A DNA stretch of 64,000 bases. Origin: Mucilaginibacter sp. Lineage in GTDB: Bacteria > Bacteroidota > Bacteroidia > Sphingobacteriales > Sphingobacteriaceae. The position numbers were made by a program, and so were the translations under genes. The notes beneath the pieces are model-generated. The model was not told where the DNA came from and did no database searches. It worked only from the letters and a program-made list of their open reading frames with translations. Below are positions 63,007 through 64,000 of the stretch, piece by piece. The stretch covers positions 20,025-84,024 of the forward strand of contig JAUCSE010000038.1 of assembly GCA_030445275.1 (NCBI GenBank), given 5' to 3'. The stretch's first letter is position 1. Each line of letters opens with the position of its first letter.

Positions 63007-63474
63007 ATGTTACAACGAATACAAAGCATTTACCTGCTGTTTGCCAGCCTTGTGCTTTTCGCTCTTTTCTTTTTCCCACTAGCGCATAACGTTTATGTGG
63101 CTGATAAGCCGGTGAGTATTATGGTTACCGGCATTTTTCAGGATGTAGATGGCGCTCAGAAATATACCGAACATTTTATTGCCCTTACGGTAATAACTGC
63201 AATAGCTGCCCTGATCCCACTGGTTATTATATTTTTATTTAAAAACCGTAAACTCCAAATTACACTTTGTTATAGCGCCATACTGGTATTAATAGGTTAT
63301 AGCTTCTGGATGGCTCAAACAGTTAAAAAAGCAGTAGGCAGTGTTCAGCTGGATACCCGTACCATGGGTATAGGGCTGTTTCTTACTTCGTTAAGTATTG
63401 TACTGCTGATATTGGCGGCAAAAAGTGTACAGCGGGATGAAAAACTGATAAAATCGGCCGATAGGTTGAGATAA
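63007..63474 (+). CDS. DUF4293 membrane protein (155 aa)
   Basis: Begins MLQRIQSIYLLFASLVLFAL and has four membrane helices (FIALTVITAIAALIPLVIIF, ITLCYSAILVLIGYSF, MGIGLFLTSLSIVLLILAA), matching DUF4293, a Bacteroidota family of unknown function. Its C-terminus is charged (VQRDEKLIKSADRLR). A promoter box lies just upstream; the downstream gap has two hairpins. Confidence 0.9.
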   Translation: MLQRIQSIYLLFASLVLFALFFFPLAHNVYVADKPVSIMVTGIFQDVDGAQKYTEHFIALTVITAIAALIPLVIIFLFKNRKLQITLCYSAILVLIGYSFWMAQTVKKAVGSVQLDTRTMGIGLFLTSLSIVLLILAAKSVQRDEKLIKSADRLR

Positions 63475-63533
63475 GAAACATTATCATAATCAGCGAACTT
63501 TTCTTATCTATTTTCAAAAAACGCTTCTTTTAG

Positions 63534-63610
63534 CATCATGCCGTCGGCATGATGTATTGCATGTGGTGCCAATAAAAGGTGTTCATTTTATATCCTATTA
63601 TATGAACACC
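63534..63610. repeat. Two hairpins after the DUF4293 gene
   Basis: CATCATGCC-GTC-GGCATGATG (63534-63554) and GGTGTTCAT/ATGAACACC (63578-63586, 63602-63610) are 9-bp perfect stems. One probably terminates the DUF4293 transcript. The rest of 63475-63736 has no gene visible. Confidence 0.65.
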
Positions 63611-63736
63611 AAATGCATCATTTAAGCCATCTTACTGATAACAAACACGTTTCAAAGATCAAAAGATATCAATACCACAAAAAAGGCAAATTTTTAAGGT
63701 TATAAAATTCCATTATTGCAATAAGTAAAAAACTCA

Positions 63737-63767
63737 TTGCTTTTTAAAATTAAAGTCGCTATCTTTG
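63737..63767 (+). promoter_or_regulatory. Promoter of the DEAD-box helicase gene
   Basis: TTG (63737-63739) and TATCTTTG (63760-63767) separated by 20 bases match the Bacteroidota -33/-7 consensus, 41 bases before the ATG at 63809. Confidence 0.7.
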
Positions 63768-63808
63768 CGCCCGATTTGGCGATGTTGCCAAATTCGTTAT
63801 TTTAATTC

Positions 63809-64000
63809 ATGAACCCATTTATTGAACTGGGAATCCGTCATGATATTGTTAATGCCATCTCTGAGTTAGGGTTTGAAAACCCAACGCCAATCCAGGAACA
63901 GTCAATTCCGGTATTGTTAACAGGCAGCAACGATTTTGTCGGATTAGCCCAAACCGGGACCGGTAAGACTGCTGCCTTTGGCCTACCATTATTAGAACTG
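63809..64000 (+). CDS. DEAD-box RNA helicase (3' end beyond window)
   Basis: The partial product (64 codons) starts MNPFIELGIRHDIVNAISEL and shows the Q-motif GFENPTPIQEQSIP and motif I GLAQTGTGKTAAFGLP, the hallmarks of RhlE/DeaD-type DEAD-box helicases. It runs off the right edge. It likely unwinds RNA in ribosome assembly or cold adaptation. Confidence 0.93.
   Translation, partial: MNPFIELGIRHDIVNAISELGFENPTPIQEQSIPVLLTGSNDFVGLAQTGTGKTAAFGLPLLEL

Overview
The window looks like the chromosome of a Sphingobacteriaceae bacterium (Mucilaginibacter or Pedobacter-like, phylum Bacteroidota). The evidence is promoters with TAnnTTTG -7 boxes instead of TATAAT, the gene cluster rpmB-rpmG-DUF4295-ftsY-rimO-bshC, small families DUF3098 and DUF4293, an Oar-like TonB receptor, and many intergenic palindromes with GTCATTGCGAG ends. 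The genus is inferred from remembered gene content, not from a search.

Layout. (1) 1-8410: ordinary chromosome, all on the minus strand: two secreted amidohydrolases and a TonB-dependent receptor with a 19-bp-stem terminator. (2) 8411-8484: tRNA-Ala(GGC). (3) 8444-34029: a 25.6-kb integrated element bounded by ~100-bp direct repeats. The repeat covers the 5' half of tRNA-Ala and its promoter, so the element supplies the promoter now driving the intact tRNA and leaves a truncated tRNA copy with the old promoter at its far end. A tyrosine recombinase lies just inside the left end, and tandem 11-bp TGCACGTGAAA sites lie inside both ends. (4) 34030-64000: ordinary chromosome: an MFS exporter, surE-lpxB, bshC, rimO, ftsY, L33/L28, acetyl-CoA synthetase, secA, ribF, truB, uppP, ftsX, an ABC exporter, truA, a ferritin-like gene, and the start of a DEAD-box helicase at the right edge.

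The element is AT-richer than its flanks and contains none of the chromosome's dispersed palindromes. It has no recognisable relaxase, coupling protein or conjugation genes, so it is an integrative element that would need help to move. Its left third holds unknown proteins, an SF2-helicase-like protein whose Walker A lysine is replaced by alanine, and three tandem paralogues of an unrecognised ~160-residue family. The middle has envelope cargo (a lipoprotein, a small membrane protein, a beta-barrel-like protein), a strongly folded palindromic element at 19.44-19.77 kb, a DUF6602 nuclease-like protein and an S1/P1 nuclease fused to an OB fold.

The right third (24.5-33.2 kb) reads like a defence cluster: a small PD-(D/E)XK protein; DUF3427-HNH overlapping a NUDIX gene; a divergent possible regulator; MazG overlapping a DUF2075 nuclease-helicase; the sce7726/sce7725 pair; and a Schlafen AlbA_2 protein. 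Two of these modules pair a nucleotide pyrophosphohydrolase with a nuclease or helicase by translational overlap. The sce7726/sce7725 pair and the three-paralogue family are the best candidates for undescribed systems. A RadC-like gene that has lost its JAMM centre by an in-frame deletion sits next to the right end.
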